This document shows positions 12,327 to 23,500 of a DNA stretch of 64,000 nucleotides, piece by piece. The DNA is from Actinomortierella ambigua. Lineage: Eukaryota; Mortierellomycota; Mortierellomycetes; Mortierellales; Mortierellaceae. The DNA lies in assembly GCA_016098155.1 (NCBI GenBank), contig JAAAJB010000011.1:62001-126000 (forward strand). The letters are read 5' to 3'. Position numbers and translations under genes: made by a program. How positions within the stretch are numbered: position 1 is the stretch's first letter; each line of letters begins with the position of its first letter. The notes under the pieces were generated by a model. The model had not been told where the DNA came from, did no database searches, and saw only the letters and a list, made by a program, of their open reading frames with translations.

Positions 12327-13659
12327 ATGCCTACATTCGACCTCAAGCAGGTACTTTGTCCTTGCAGGCCTGACCTATCCCTCTTCACTTCCTGAGCATT
12401 TTGTTTGAACTCGAAGGAGCAAAGGAAAAGAACAAAACGTACTTAGTTGAGATGATTCCATTATACCTTGACTATTTGAATAGGCTGACAAGGCTACCAA
12501 GGCTCTTTTGACCTATGTCCAGACGAAGGGTGCAGGCAGCAACCAGCTCTTGGAAGAAGATCAGACCGTCTGGCTGATCGTCTCCACGAAAGAGTTTTCC
12601 GATGTTAACAAGGCGAAGCCTCATAGAATGTATGTACCTCACCATTTCCCATCAAGGCCATGTGTGGAGTCGCTTGTTTATCATTCGAGAAGGCTGAAAA
12701 GGAGGCGAGGGCTGTCTCATGGATTATTTCGGATGGGGAGTGTTTGGCTTGTCCAACCTTTGGCAAACAAGAGCCTCAGGGCATGTATGACATGTGCCGG
12801 GATAAGCAGCAGACGCCCACCACATGAGGAGCAGGATCGCATGATCACATTCCAATGGCAATGTTGAATCTCAGTCGGATCTATCGCTATCCAGAGCTGA
12901 ACTTGATGTCTTCGAGTCATTGACCATGCCATATTGCCATATCTATTCTTATTTTCCATCATCTCCCTACCAAACAAACAAAAATGCAACGCAAATAGCC
13001 CTCTGAAGCACTCGATCCTCCCAGCGGATGCCCAGGTGTGCCTCTTTGTCAAGGACCCGCAGCGTGACTTTAAGAAGCTTCTGGAGGACAAGCAGGTCAA
13101 GTCGGTACACAAGGTGATGGGTGTGTCAAAGTTGCGGGCCAAGTACAAGCCGTACGAGGCCAAGCGTCAGCTGTGCGCAAGCTACGGCCTGTTCTTGGCG
13201 GACGCGCGCGTGGTTGCGCTGTTGCCAAAGCTTTTGGGCAAGACCTTTTTCCTGAAGAAGAAGCAACCGATCCCAGTGGACATGACGCGCGGGGATCTGA
13301 AGAAGGAGATTGCACGGGCCATTGGATCGACGTATATGCACCAGACGAGCGGCACCTGCACAGCCATCAAGGTTGGCGTCACCAGCCAGACAGCGGCCGA
13401 GATCACGGCCAACATCGACGCGGCTCTCCCACATATCATCGAGAAGATTCCCAAGCAATGGAAGAACATCCAGTCCATCCATTTGAAGACGAACGACTCG
13501 ATTGCGCTCCCCATCTTCAACTCGTTACCAGATGAGGGCGTCACACGGATCAAGGTCGCACACAAGAAGAAGGACGTAAAGATGGAGGTTGAAGAAGAGG
13601 AGGAGGACGAGGACGAGGACGAGGACGAGGATGAGGATGAGGATGAGGACGACGAGTAA
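12327..13659 (+). CDS. Ribosomal L1-domain ribosome biogenesis protein (RSL1D1/Utp30/Cic1 family)
   Basis: Nucleolar L1-like protein of pre-ribosomes. Exons 12327-12350 (24 bases), 12484-12629 and 12999-13659 join in phase to 276 residues. The L1 fold is recognised from KALLTYVQT at the start, ADAQVCLFVKDPQ, KLRAKYKPYEAKRQL, the conserved FLADARVVALLPKLLGKTF, and late LKTNDSIALPIF. The C-terminus is a basic patch (KVAHKKKDVKM) followed by a pure Glu/Asp tail of about 25 residues. The RSL1D1, Utp30 and Cic1 branches are hard to separate by eye: Cic1 and RSL1D1 usually have longer tails and Utp30 is about 274 residues, so Utp30 fits best by length. The same acidic-tail style occurs in the other nucleolar genes of this window. 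Confidence 0.9.
13590..13656 (+). repeat. GAG/GAC codon repeat encoding the acidic tail of the L1-domain protein
   Basis: Tandem GAGGAC/GAGGAT hexamers encode alternating Glu-Asp up to the stop codon. The repeat unit varies at third codon positions only, so selection on the acidic peptide is likely. Confidence 0.8.
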
Positions 13660-14194
13660 AAGAGGAGTGCCAGGGATCTCCTTTGAACATCATTAGAATT
13701 TTCCACGAACACACAACCCCCCCCACTTCTTGGCAATTTTTCTGTGAGAGGCTCCAGCAGAATGTCATGAATCCCTTCGAAAAACCCCTCTCCAATTATC
13801 TTCATTGTATCCCATGAGCCTCACAATTCATTATTTTGTTTTCATAAACCCAACTCTATTTGTCTCTGTTGATTTATTTAGTATCCATTTTTGCATACAC
13901 CAACGATTTACTTTGACGGTCGGGTGTTTTACTCCTACGAGCCATCCTGAATGTATGCTTTCCTCCGCATTGTTCAATAGAGATTTTGCATTTTCAGGGT
14001 CAACAACAAAGGTTAAAAAGGTCAGGGGATCAAGAGGGTCGATTTTTTCTTTTGCTTTGTTTTCCTCTATCAGAATGATGTGAGTAGTGCTACGAATACA
14101 CTCCTTGAAAGTGAATGCCAAGTTGGTAAATTTTCTGTTTGGTCTTGACGAATTTGATTTGATTTGATTTGGGATTGAAGGGGGGGGGGTTTGT
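13660..14194. other. Convergent 3' spacer between the L1-domain gene and DNM1
   Basis: This is A/T-rich 3' sequence for both neighbours. A tandem GATTT repeat lies at 14153-14170, followed by a G10 run at 14180-14189 just beyond the DNM1 stop codon. No gene is recognisable. Confidence 0.6.
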
Positions 14195-16189
14195 CTACAT
14201 GGCCTCGTTAATGATGTTGAAGGCGCTCTTAAAGACATCCAGCATGTCCTTGCACTTTGCACGCTCGGCCGAGAGGTTGTCATCCTCCTGCAGGAGCTCG
14301 TTGAAGAGTTCCTCCTTGTACAACGTTGCCACCAGACGGTTCTGCACATGCTCACGGCTGTGGTTCACCAACAGGTGCATCACCGCCTTGGGCACAAGAT
14401 CCTGGATCGACTTGCGTGTGATGTTGAAGTACGAGACAATCAATGAGCCTGAGGTGTCAAGAAAAAAGAAAGAGATTGTTAGGAACAAAACAAAAACAAA
14501 AACAAAGCAGAGCAAATCAAGAAATAGTCAAGAACCCATTTCAAGTAGGGCAAAGATAGTGCAAACGAAGGTGAAAAAACATACGGATCAACTGAGTTTC
14601 CATGTCCTCGCGTTCGCTCAATTGAGCAAACTCGTCGTTATCTGTCATGTGGTCAAGTTTGCGGTCAAAGTCCAGTGGCTCGCCATCGAGTACTGTCTTA
14701 GGCATGACCATCTCCTTGGCAACATTGTGGCCAGGAGGACCTTGAGGGTGGCCCGTCCGGTCCATCCGCTGTTGCTGCTGTTGCTGCTGCTGATGTTGTT
14801 GATGATCTTGTTGAGACGCGCCAAAGAAATAGTTGAAGAACTTGTCCTTGCTGGCTCCATTGGGGCCAGCATGAATAGGGCCGTTGCTCAAGGCCGACAT
14901 GCCTGCAGCAATGTTGTGCTGCTGCTGGTGGCTGTTGAGCGTGGTGCTGCTACTGTTGTTGCTCTGGTTCGGGTGCAGCCTCTCGCGTTCACGCTCCGGG
15001 CCTCGCTCGTGGACCGACAGGTTGTTCAGAGTCGCCGTCACCGACTTCTCGCTAGCATCATCCCGCGTGACTGGCGAAGATGCATCATTCGCAGACGCGG
15101 TGGCACCGACACCGCTACCACCAACGGCCGACTGGCTGCTGAGGCGGCGTGTCCGATCCATGTCCCGCTTCTTCTTCTGCGCCGCACGATCGATAGCATT
15201 CATAGCGCCGCTGCCGCCAATAAAGTCGGGGTGGTTCGTGTTGATGTACGAACGCTGGATCGCAATCAGACTCTCAACGTACTCGGACGTTGGGCCCAGC
15301 CGCTCGCGCAACAGATCTGACACTACCTCGATGAGCTTGGCATGGAAGCGTGGGAACCGTAGGAGTTCCTAGAGAAGAGTGACCAAAGCGAAAGAAAAAT
15401 AAAACACGTGTCAGCAATCAACTTCCCCCTCCCTTCCAGATTGCATGAAATGGTCAGTTACAAAATACGAGAATAAAAAAAAAAGTCAAAAAGCTTAGAT
15501 ACCTTTCCTCCACAGTTATGGCAAATCTTGACCAGCTCCTCATAAGCCAGTTCAACGCATCGCAAGCTTGGGGGCTCGAGCAGCTTGATCTGAGGCTTGA
15601 CCAGCAAGTCAAAGGCAATCTCGGGTACAAACAGCGAAGGGCGAGGGCCCGTCGAGTTGCGGATCGCCGTTCGAATATCCTGCACGGTCAGGTTCTCGCA
15701 GGCGTTCACAGAGTCCAACGCCGATCCAAACACATTGTTGAAGATGTAGTAGATCCGCGCACCACCGCACAGCTCCTTTGTCGAAATTTCGGACGATGTG
15801 CCGTCAATTGCCGCCACAAAATCGCTCGCGAACCTCGTCAACAATTGCAAGATCAGAGTTCCCTAAATCATCGCATGATCAATGTTGATCACAATTAAAA
15901 AGCGTGTTAGCTGATTGTTTGATCCCTGTATCCATGTGTGCGCATATATGGTGGTGTGTAACATGTCTCTTCTCTTCTAGTCCTTACCCTGTGAGCCTTG
16001 CCAGTAAACGTAGGGTCACCATAAGATGACAGCTCTTGCTGTGTTTGGCCAATCAGCGAGTTGAGCTTCGCCTTGATGTCGGGCAGCTTCTCGCGGATAT
16101 GGTTCATCAAGATCTAGTGGAGAGAGACAAAATTGGGACCAGTTAGGTAATCGTATTCTGGCAATGTTGAAGGACAAGATGCGAGCTAA

Positions 16190-16220
<31 letters not shown>

Positions 16221-17866
16221 NNNNNNNNNNNNNNNNNNNNNNNNNNNNNNNNNNNNNNNNNNNNNNNNNNNNNNNNNNNNNNNNNAAAAAAAAACCTACA
16301 CTGTTCAAAGTCTTGGCCAAGAACTTTGTGCCGCATCGATGAGCAATAGCTCGATATGCTGGGTGGTTCTGGAAAAACTCTGTCTCAGCCTGCAAGGCGT
16401 CCGTCATGGGCTTGTTGCTGAGGATATCCGCCTGGGATCGGTTCACAACACCAATAAAGCCAAGCTTCAGAGGGTACGCGCGTCCCGCCAAAATATCGAG
16501 TGAGTTGGTGCCGGCATCCATGAGATCGAGCTTTGTCAACACGCCAATAGTACGCTTCGCCTCTGGGTCGACCTGGCGCGCAAGCTTCAAACTGTCCGAG
16601 TTGGCAAGATCAACATTGGCTGGTGACACTGCCAAAATGACACTACGGGTTCAATTAAAAAAATTTGACTTGACAAATGAGAGGCTTGCCCTTCTCTCAG
16701 ATATCAATAAATTCACATAGAGCCAAAAAAAAAGTACCTATTGGGCTTGGTGATATAGTCGAAAATGAGGTTTCTTGTCTGCTTTTCGATATCCGTGGGC
16801 TGGTCGCCTGGTTCGTGGTAAATACAAGTGTCCGGGACGAGGATATAGTCGAGCCACCAAGGAGTGCGAAAGAGCGTCATAATTCACCATGCGAGAAAAG
16901 TGAGAAGCGAGAAAACAAAAACAGTCAGCTCTTTTTGGTTCCCCTGTAAGAGACCATGGTCAAAGGTAGGATTGCCGAGTAGAGTTTCAAGAACAGGAGA
17001 GAAAGTCCATACCGACTGGGACCTAAAAGAGCATGGAACGGCGTTGTGGCGAAACCAAAATATCACAAGGGTAGAAAAAGAAAATAATGATGTGGTCAGC
17101 ATACTTTTCTCTCTTCCGACATATATACTTGTAGATGGAGGGCATGCATAGATAGACCTCCTGCTGTATGATGGCCTATGATTCATCTCCTGCAGTTCCA
17201 GCGCCACTGCTCCTTGGCTCCCCTCTGTTACTTGCACAAGAGGGGGGGGGGGTATCCTGAAAGCACGGACACGCCCCTTGTTCCTGTGTTGCCTCTTTTT
17301 GTCTGTGCATGCTTCTACTGCCACCTGTGCAGATAGCCCTCGGATCCGATGGTGTGTTACGTTTTGTCTTCTGAAGCTTTGTAAGGATTTACCTTGGTCA
17401 CACCGGGCAAGTCGACCAATGTCAGGTTGAGAACATGCTTGGAGAAGATCTTGAGATGAATGGGTGTCCTGGAGATGCCTTTGTTCTGGCCAGCGACACG
17501 GGCTGTCTCTGCCTCAATCTCCTTCCGCACTTCGTCGAAATCAAAAAACTGCTTGTTAGGCAGATGCAGGAACTCGGCGCGATCAGGAACCTCAATCGCC
17601 GAGCCGTCATTTGCCACGGAGGACGACGGAGGAGGGGCGATGCCGGTGCTCACATGGGTGTTGACGAGCTGCAGGACCAGGGGGCGACGAGTGACAATGC
17701 CATTGCCACGAGGCAAAAAGTCCCTCTGGACAATGGTCTCGAGGACGGACGACTTTCCGGAGGACTGTGAGCCAACGACTACGATCTGGGGTAGGTCGAT
17801 CGAGTCACTGCCGATGGTGTTGAAGACATCCTGCAGCTTGTTGACGAGCGGAATGAGGTCGTTCAT
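14195..17866 (-). CDS. DNM1: Dynamin-related GTPase of mitochondrial and peroxisomal fission (Dnm1/DRP1)
   Basis: Eight exons join in perfect phase to 806 residues: 17866-17393, 17022-17013 (a 10-base micro-exon), 16807-16738, 16642-16300, 16113-15988, 15862-15503, 15368-14585 and 14448-14195. G1 is GSQSSGKSS (residues 32-40), G3 is DLPGVTK (end of exon 1), G4 is TKLD (about 221-224). The stalk contains [17 protein letters not shown] and [23 protein letters not shown] closes the protein ([19 protein letters not shown] through FNIINEAM). The start [21 protein letters not shown] matches DRP1 rather than Vps1. The protein polymerises on outer mitochondrial membranes to drive fission. Insert B (from about residue 455, Gln/His/Asn/Ser-rich with HQQQHQQQ runs) is much longer than the roughly 100 residues in animals. 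An assembly gap lies inside intron 4 and does not affect coding sequence. Confidence 0.96.
16188..16294. other. Assembly gap bordered by homopolymers inside DNM1 intron 4
   Basis: On the plus strand A26 (16188-16213) is followed by G7 (16214-16220), then 65 N (16221-16285), then A9 (16286-16294). The whole block lies between the DNM1 donor at 16299 and acceptor at 16114, so only intron sequence is missing. The flanking homopolymers suggest the assembler failed on a simple-sequence tract. The true gap size is unknown. Confidence 0.95.
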
Positions 17867-17905
17867 GGCAGAGACGAGGGTATGACAAGAGGAGGGGTGG
17901 GGGGT

Positions 17906-17906
17906 G

Positions 17907-17937
<31 letters not shown>

Positions 17938-17938
17938 A
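17906..17938. repeat. GA dinucleotide microsatellite upstream of DNM1
   Basis: An almost pure (GA)n tract ends about 40-70 bases upstream of the DNM1 start codon, on the transcribed strand a CT-rich leader. CT/GA tracts of this sort recur in the leaders of PEX11 and other genes here. Confidence 0.85.
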
Positions 17939-18089
17939 GGGAAAAGAAGAGGGGGCAAAAAAGAATGGAAGCACACACACACACTCACAAGGGAGAGGAG
18001 GACCTGGCCATTTCCAGGTTTGGAGCTCATGAGAAACTCAGCCACTCACAATTACAATGATGTTCTCATATGCCAAGTATACTTCTAAG

Positions 18090-19890
18090 CTAGTCAAAGG
18101 GAATGCGGCGGGAGGGGAGAGCACGGTTGCCGGCAGCACCCTCGCTGGCCTTGGCGGCCGCAATGGCGCTCGGGATCTTCATGCCGCAACATGTCGGGAA
18201 CTCTTGGCCAAATGCATGCACGTGTTGGTGGCCGTCTGCTCCAGTTTCTTCGTCGTCGGCGAGGTCAGCCGGCTGCGATCCCTGGAATTGGATGATGCCG
18301 CCAAACAAAAAGTGCTGCATGATGGGCAACTTTCCAAAGACCTCGGCCTTGTACATCTTGATCATGCCAGAGTTGACCTTGTCCCATGTCTTGACAGCAC
18401 TAATGTCGTCCAGCATCGGCGAGTGCCACCGCAGCGACGCCGTCTTGACCGAGTTGATGAACTGGATGCATGACAAGTACATGTAGTCCTTGGCAAACTC
18501 GGAGACCACATCCTCATCATGGATTGATTTGGGGCGGATGTACTTGTGGCCTCGCAACTGGGCTGCGCCAAACAGGAAAGGCAGAAAGTGGTAGTCGTCG
18601 AGTCCCCACACACCGTGAGAGCCGGCGGGCTCGAGCCAGTACGAGAACTGGAGTGTGCGCATCACCTCGATGTATTTGACAAACACTTTGAGGACGGTAG
18701 CGCGATAATCTTGTGGCTTGATCATCTCGAGCTCCTTCATGCAGTACAGAAAGGCTAAAAAGTTGGCCTCGTGTCCTGTGCCGTAGTCGATACGCTTGCG
18801 ATTGCCCCAGCACTGTGTAAAGTACCCGACCAGTTCGGGTCCAGCCTCCTTGTGTACTCCCAATACATCGACCATCCAGTGAGACGCGTTCTATTTGATA
18901 GCAGAATAATTGGGAGTAAGTGGTGGAGGTATCATTTTGCCCAATTAAAATAGTCCTTTGGGAACATTGATAAAAGGGGGCGACGGTTGGTGGTGAGTAA
19001 AGGAGCATCACTTTTGTACACAAAAGGGCACATACCAGGCCAATTTGATCGTAGAACTTTCTGAATGCAGGGTTGCCAAAACGACTCTCATGACCAGACT
19101 CGGGTGGGTAATCCTTGGCGACCTGGGCTACCTCATCGAGGACCTGCAGCATCTTTTGGGTGACCTCGCTCACATGGCAGTCTGCCGTAGTCGTGACGCC
19201 GACTACGGCCTCGTTCAGCTCATCGAGGAAATCAAAGATCTTCTTGTAGGCGTCGGAAGCATGAAAGCGTTCGAGGTCTTCCTTGGTCAGGATCTCACGC
19301 TTAGGGACAGTGTAGACAAATTTGGGCCGCTCCTCTGGTGCTTCTTGCGTGTTATTCTGCTGTCTAGTCTCCTCTCCTTGCTTGCTTGTGGCTGCTACTG
19401 TTGCCGTAGGTTCTTGATCGCCTTCATCGTCGGCGTCGCTCAAGGTCGACATGTTGTCGCCCTGGTCAGTTGCCGAAGTGGTCGTGGCGATGGTGGCGGT
19501 TGCAGTGAGGGTGGGCGAGGGTGGCTCGCCTCGTACGGAGGAGACAGGGGTAAGGGCTCTACGGATGGCGTCAAGATCCTGTCCTAGTCGCTCGACGCTG
19601 GTAGTGTATACATCTCTGTGTCCAGGAGTCGCTGTTGCACAAGGCAGGGTGTTGAGCAAGGTCGAGTCATTTTGCTTAGACTCTTTGAGGCGACGGATGT
19701 CGTCTGCAGAAGGAACCTGGTCCTGGGGCAGCGTGTCGGCCCACTCGAGCACACGCGGCACGGCGGGGTGGGAGGCAGTGCGCTGGTACTCTGGGTGGGA
19801 GGAGACGGTCAGGTAGGTGTTGAGGATGGCTCTGTCCTTGTCGCTGTTGTTGATGTCAATGTCGATCGGCTGGTTGTGAGAATCTTCCAT
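18090..19890 (-). CDS. Serine/threonine phosphatase 2A activator (PTPA, Rrd family) with long N-terminal extension
   Basis: A peptidyl-prolyl isomerase-like chaperone that activates PP2A catalytic subunits. Two exons, 19890-19036 and 18890-18090, give 551 residues against roughly 320-400 in most homologues. The PTPA core occupies about residues 195-510: KREILTKEDLERFHAS, YGTGHEANFLAFLYCM, EPAGSHGVWGLDDYHFLPFLFG, then KYIRPKSIHD and MYKAEVFGKLPIMQHFLFG, all strongly conserved. Residues 1-190 are a polar, Thr/Asp/Glu-rich extension. The last 45 residues after the core include EEFPTCCGMKIPSAIAAAKA-like sequence ending RRIPFD; the CCGMKIPSA element is also seen in fungal Rrd homologues. Extra N-terminal sequence is unusual; a downstream start (Met near residue 145, DNMSTLSD) would give a more normal length. 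Divergent from XRN1. Confidence 0.93.
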
Positions 19891-20527
19891 TGCGTTGTTG
19901 TTTCTGATGTAGGAGTGTAGTTATCGGTGTGTGTGCAAACGGAAGATAAAGACAAAAAGTCAAAAAGGGAGGGGGGGGGGCGGGAGGCCTGAGGAGGGAG
20001 AAGGGGGAATCAAAAGTGCAGTCCCAGAAGGCAGAGGGAGCCATGTTGTCAACCGATCAATGGTTCTTCAACGCGCAGCCCATAAAAAGCGAGTGCACAC
20101 TACGGAGAAGGGGCTTGTGAGAACCATGAAAGCCACGTGGTGCATGTAGCAGTGCTTGGCAGAGCTTTACTGCGGTGGTTGGGTTTCGGGAGCTTGGCCC
20201 CCCGAAGGGCACCCTGGATATCCCTCTGTCCAAGAAGATGTGAGTGACGTGTTGGGCGTCTTTCTTCTCAGCGACGACCGCAGCGAGAACCCAAAACCAC
20301 CACATCCAACCCTCCAATTCACATTCCCCTTTTGTTCCCCCCTCCCTTCATCTCTCACTCTCTCTCTTCATTCTCTCACTCTTGATTATATTATTCTCGC
20401 CCTCTCTCTTTGTTTCCCTGCCATCTTCTAGTTTTGCATTCATCAACACCCCTGTGTACACTACATTCTAGAAAGCACGCACCTCCATCTCTGCCTTTTT
20501 GTAGATCTGTGCTAATCCGGACACGCC
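19891..20527. promoter_or_regulatory. Divergent intergenic region between PTPA and XRN1
   Basis: A 637-base promoter region. The right half (about 20320-20420) is dominated by CT-rich leader sequence before the XRN1 ATG. A G10 run lies at 19972-19981. No other element is recognisable. Confidence 0.5.
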
Positions 20528-23500
20528 ATGGGAGTTCCAAAGTTTTTCCGTTGGATGAGGTGAGTTCTGTCTACTTAACTTTGGCCATTGTCAATACTTG
20601 GAAGCGTTGCTGCTCATCGTGCTTGTGTTGACCGTGCCCTGCTCTTTATTTTCCTTTCTTGCTCTACGACAACGTCTTTCAGCGAGAGATATCCTCTCTG
20701 CTCGCAGCTAATCACCGAGAATGCTATCCCAGAGTTTGGTAACGTCAAACACTTTGAAACTGCTGCTTGATCGTCGGTGGTGTGTCTCGTCATGGGTGTA
20801 TTCATGCCTGTTGTTCCCTGCCTTTTCTTTTGCTTAGACAATCTCTATCTCGATATGAACGGCATTATTCATAATTGCTCGTTGCCCAACGACAGTGATG
20901 CCCACTTTCGCATGTCAGAAGACAAAATCTTCCTTGGAATTTTCAACTACATTGATCATCTTTTTATGAAGATCAAGCCCAAGAAAGTCTTCTTTATGGC
21001 CATCGATGGCGTGGCACCTCGTGCCAAAATGAACCAACAGCGCTCCCGTCGATTCCGAACAGCCAAAGACGCTGCTGATGCAGTCAAGAAGGCTCTCGAT
21101 CGCGGCGAGGAGCTCCCTGACGAGGAACCCTTTGACCGCAACTGTATCACCCCAGGTGTGTTCCCTTAGCACTTGTCGCATATCTCTCTCCTCTTGTACT
21201 TTGCCACCAGATCCAGTCCATAACACAGCCCATTGTCTTTACTTCTCCCTCTCTTTCCTTTCCCTCCATTCGTGCCGCTTCCAGGTACTCCATTTATGAA
21301 GAAGCTTTCCGAGCAACTCAACTACTTCATCTCAAAGAAGGTGACAGAGGATGCCAACTGGCAAGATGTCAGGATTATCCTGTCTGGACACGAAGTACCT
21401 GGAGAAGGCGAGCACAAGATTATGGAGTATATCCGTCTGTCAAAAGCTCAACCCGACTACAATCCCAATACTCGCCACTGTTTATATGGCTTGGATGCGG
21501 ATCTTATCATGCTTGGCCTTCTGAGTCATGAGCCCCACTTTGCGCTGTTGCGTGAAGAGGTAACTTTTGGCCGAACCAAGAAGAAAGTGTAAGTCAATTC
21601 TGGTCCAATTACGACTGCGCCCCATTTTGTTTTTGTTGGCTATGGCTATGGTAGGACAAAGAACCTTGACTAACCTTTTGAGCTTCACCTCACGGATAAA
21701 CCAAAAAAAAAAAAAAAAAAAAAACCAGGTCGATCGATTCTCAAAACTTCTTCCTGATGCACCTCTCTATGCTGCGAGAATATCTTGACCTCGAGTTCGG
21801 TTCGGTGCGGGATAAGATTTCGTTCTCGTACGACCTCGAGCGCATCATCGACGACTTCGTGCTACTCTGTCTGTTCGTTGGCAACGATTTTTTGCCACAT
21901 CTACCCAACCTGCACATTGCCGAGGGTGCACTCAGCCTCATGTTCAATATTTACAAAAGACTACTGCCTGAGGTTGGCGGCTATTTCCAGGATTCAGGAG
22001 TCCTCGATGCCAACCGCGTTGAACGCCTCTTCCAGGAGCTTGCCGACAAGGTTGAGCAAGACGCCTTCGAAGCGGAGTGCGAGGACCTGCGCTACATTGG
22101 CGGCAAGATGGCCGAGCTTCATATTGTCGCTGCAGGTAGCAATGGTCGCGCGAGCCGCAACCAGCAAACACGCATGGGCAAGCAGATGGAGCTCAAAGGC
22201 TCTGAAATGGGTATGTTGCATGAACAAGAAAACGTAAACTTGCTCGTTTAGAGAGATTGAGTCCCTGACTGATCGTCCATGATTTTGCCATTCCGTACCC
22301 GGATTTTTTTTAGTCCTGACGCAGACGCAAAAGGATATCTTTGACCAGATCAAGGAATTTGTGCTTACCCGTCAAGAAATCCTCTATTTCCCCGAGAACC
22401 TGAGGAGTGCAGCCCGCAACTTTATCAAGAGGGTGGCAGCGGACATTGGAGTCCAATATGGACTTGAGCCAACCGAGAAGGGCAAGAAAAAGCCCTTCAT
22501 TATTTTTGAAGAGGATGAGGACGAAGAAGACGTCGAGGCTCAAGAAGCTCGTTCCAGAGTGCTTCGTAACTATGATGCTGCTCAAGTCGTGCAAGATGTC
22601 CCTGAAGATGGCGCTGTACGCGAACAGCAGGCAAAAGAGCTTTATCAGGCCAGACAGGTTCAATGGAAGAAAGACTACTATAAGGTAACTCAAGGCACCG
22701 CTTGTTAGGTATTGAGTCCCTGATGAGCGAATGGCTTAGTTTCTTAGTCCTCACCCACGAGCGAGGATTTCTTCACCATGTTTTCTAGAACAAGATGGGC
22801 ATGGAGACAGAACAAGATGTCCGTGCGATGGTGTTCAAGTATGTTGAAGGCCTGCAGTGGGTTCTCTACTATTATTACCGAGGTGTCGCATCCTGGGCTT
22901 GGTTCTATCCTTATCATTATGCTCCCAAGATTTCTGGTATGGAATTATCATCTTGAATTCAACAGTCAATGGTGCAATGCCTCGCCAGTTGTCCCACGTA
23001 TTCACGTTCACTATCTTTTCTCATTCTCGGGCTGTAGATCTGGCGAATCTTGGTGAGTTCGAGCTGCCGTTTAACCTGGGTGATCCGTTCCGACCTTATG
23101 AGCAGCTGATGGGTGTCTTACCGGAGGCTAGTAAGAAGCATATTCCCAAGGCGTACTGGGTAAGTAGTCTCCGAAAGTGGCGGGTCAAGGATGGCGTCAA
23201 ATCGATTCATACTTTCTTACATTAATGGTTCTTGTCGCTACCTCGGGTACTAGGATTTGATCACAATGAAAACCTCACCAATCGCGGATTTTTATCCGGA
23301 GGACTTTGACCTTGACATGAACGGCAAGAAACAGGATTGGGAGGCCATCGTTAAGATTCCCTTCATCGATCAGGATCGTCTTCTCAAGGCTATGAAGAGT
23401 ACGTACTTTACGACTATCGTGGGTTACATGTACACAAGAATCAACTCATTACTGGCAGGTCATGTCATTGCGCACCTTCTCATCCCAAAGGTTCCCCTCT

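Noticed and set aside
14169..15320. 383-residue open frame on the plus strand over DNM1
   Set aside because: Antisense to the insert B and GED exons of DNM1; low-complexity Leu/Val/Arg composition and no domain.
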